Positions 63,341-64,000 of a DNA stretch of 64,000 nt are shown one piece after another; positions within the stretch are counted from its first letter, which is position 1, and each line of letters opens with the position of its first letter. The notes beneath the pieces are model-generated. The model made no database searches and was not told the DNA's origin. It saw nothing but the letters and a program-made list of their open reading frames with translations. The stretch is from positions 1 through 64,000 of the forward strand of contig JAWKMN010000011.1 of assembly GCA_041392165.1 (NCBI GenBank), written 5' to 3'. The position numbers were made by a program, and so were the translations under genes. This DNA is from Arenibacter sp041392165. GTDB lineage: Bacteria > Bacteroidota > Bacteroidia > Flavobacteriales > Flavobacteriaceae.

Positions 63341-64000
63341 TTATGAATTATATGCCCATTTTAAATAGATGGAACCCCAGGTGAAACCTCCACCAAAGGC
63401 CGCAAAAACCAAATTATCCCCTTTTTTAAGCTGGCTTTCATAGTCGCTCAACAAAAGTGGAAGTGTTGCGGAAGTAGTATTTCCGTACCGCTGTATATTC
63501 ATCATTACCTTGGAGTCGTCCAATCCCATTCTATTGGAAGTGGCATCGATAATTCTTTTGTTGGCCTGATGGGGTATCAACCAATCAACATCTTCATGGG
63601 TCAAATTATTTCGCTCCATGATCTTGGCCGCGGAATCGGCCATATTGGTCACGGCAAATTTAAAGACCGATTTCCCATCTTGATAAATAAAATGTTGTCT
63701 GTTCCTTACCGTTTCCTCCGAAGCGGGAAGCAAGGAGCCACCGGCATCCATTTTAAGAAAATTTCTTCCTACCCCATCCGATCTTAAATATTCGTCCTGA
63801 AGACCTAAGCCTTCGTTATTGGGTTCAAAAAGCGCAGCTCCGGCACCATCCCCAAAAATTATACAGGTAGTCCTGTCGGTATAGTCTATAATGGAAGACA
63901 TTTTATCGGCACCTATAAGCAGTACCTTTGTATATCGTCCAGATTCTATATAACTGGCCGCTGTGGACATACCGTATAAAAAACTGGAACAGGCAGCTTG
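63341..64000 (-). CDS. fabH: 3-oxoacyl-[acyl-carrier-protein] synthase III, 5' end outside the window
   Basis: C-terminal two-thirds of the initiating condensing enzyme (acetyl-CoA plus malonyl-ACP). The frame enters from the right edge as QAACSSFLYGMSTAASY, which includes the active-site Cys at about 63989-63991, so the Met at 63970 is not the start. Catalytic His in LIPHQANKRIID and Asn in YGNTTSATLPL are present. 33 bases upstream of accB; same operon. Confidence 0.96.
   Translation of the reverse strand, partial: QAACSSFLYGMSTAASYIESGRYTKVLLIGADKMSSIIDYTDRTTCIIFGDGAGAALFEPNNEGLGLQDEYLRSDGVGRNFLKMDAGGSLLPASEETVRNRQHFIYQDGKSVFKFAVTNMADSAAKIMERNNLTHEDVDWLIPHQANKRIIDATSNRMGLDDSKVMMNIQRYGNTTSATLPLLLSDYESQLKKGDNLVFAAFGGGFTWGSIYLKWAYNS

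Overview
The window is a chromosomal segment from a member of the Bacteroidota, most likely a marine Flavobacteriaceae (Maribacter/Zobellia/Arenibacter type). Four things support this. Promoters have the Bacteroidota form TTTG-N19-TAnnTTTG, and purine-rich ribosome binding sites are largely absent. The housekeeping gene orders are flavobacterial (rnhA-purN, then acpP-fabF-rnc-IPExxxVDY-pyk; sod-addA-ompA-addB; fabH-accB-accC). There are SprB repeats and a type IX secretion (T9SS) C-terminal sorting domain. TANFOR-type proteins are also present. No rRNA, tRNA or CRISPR array was recognised.

Layout. 0-2 kb: the edge of a PNGase F-like secreted glycosidase gene with a disturbed reading frame at its start, then an OsmC protein. 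2.3-3.4 kb: a small unknown lipoprotein-like gene and two copies of a repeated small-RNA-like unit. 3.4-7.6 kb: purF, a PfkB kinase, rnhA and purN. 7.7-12.2 kb: acpP, fabF, rnc, an IPExxxVDY protein and pyk. 12.8-20.1 kb: arfB, an orphan ABC ATPase, prolyl oligopeptidase, asd, mscL, alr and tdk. 20.3-22.3 kb: a conserved unknown, rsmI and a uracil-DNA glycosylase. 22.3-22.9 kb: two more copies of the small-RNA-like unit in the opposite orientation. 23-31.6 kb: superoxide dismutase and an AddA/AddB-like helicase-nuclease pair separated by an OmpA/TSP3 porin gene. 31.6-36.7 kb: SDR, a small ferredoxin-fold protein, DinB, DUF302 and an mlaEFD lipid transport operon, with a possible structured RNA downstream of mlaD. 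36.8-39.5 kb: a decayed accessory patch with gene fragments, a group II intron 3' remnant and a higBA toxin-antitoxin module.

39.5-59.4 kb is the most notable region. It is a run of very large secreted or outer-membrane genes on one strand: an outer-membrane barrel protein with a helical tail; a 1622-residue TANFOR/FN3/zinc-metallopeptidase/pretoxin protein ending in a toxin-like tip, overlapped by a small candidate immunity gene; a REP-flanked RAYT transposase; a 1657-residue unknown surface protein; an FN3 protein; and a SprB-repeat protein with a T9SS sorting domain. I read this as a candidate polymorphic-toxin delivery locus specific to Bacteroidota. The remainder (59.6-64 kb) is a GreA/B-like protein, an FAD oxidoreductase, and accC, accB and the 3' part of fabH, a fatty-acid synthesis operon that continues beyond the right edge.
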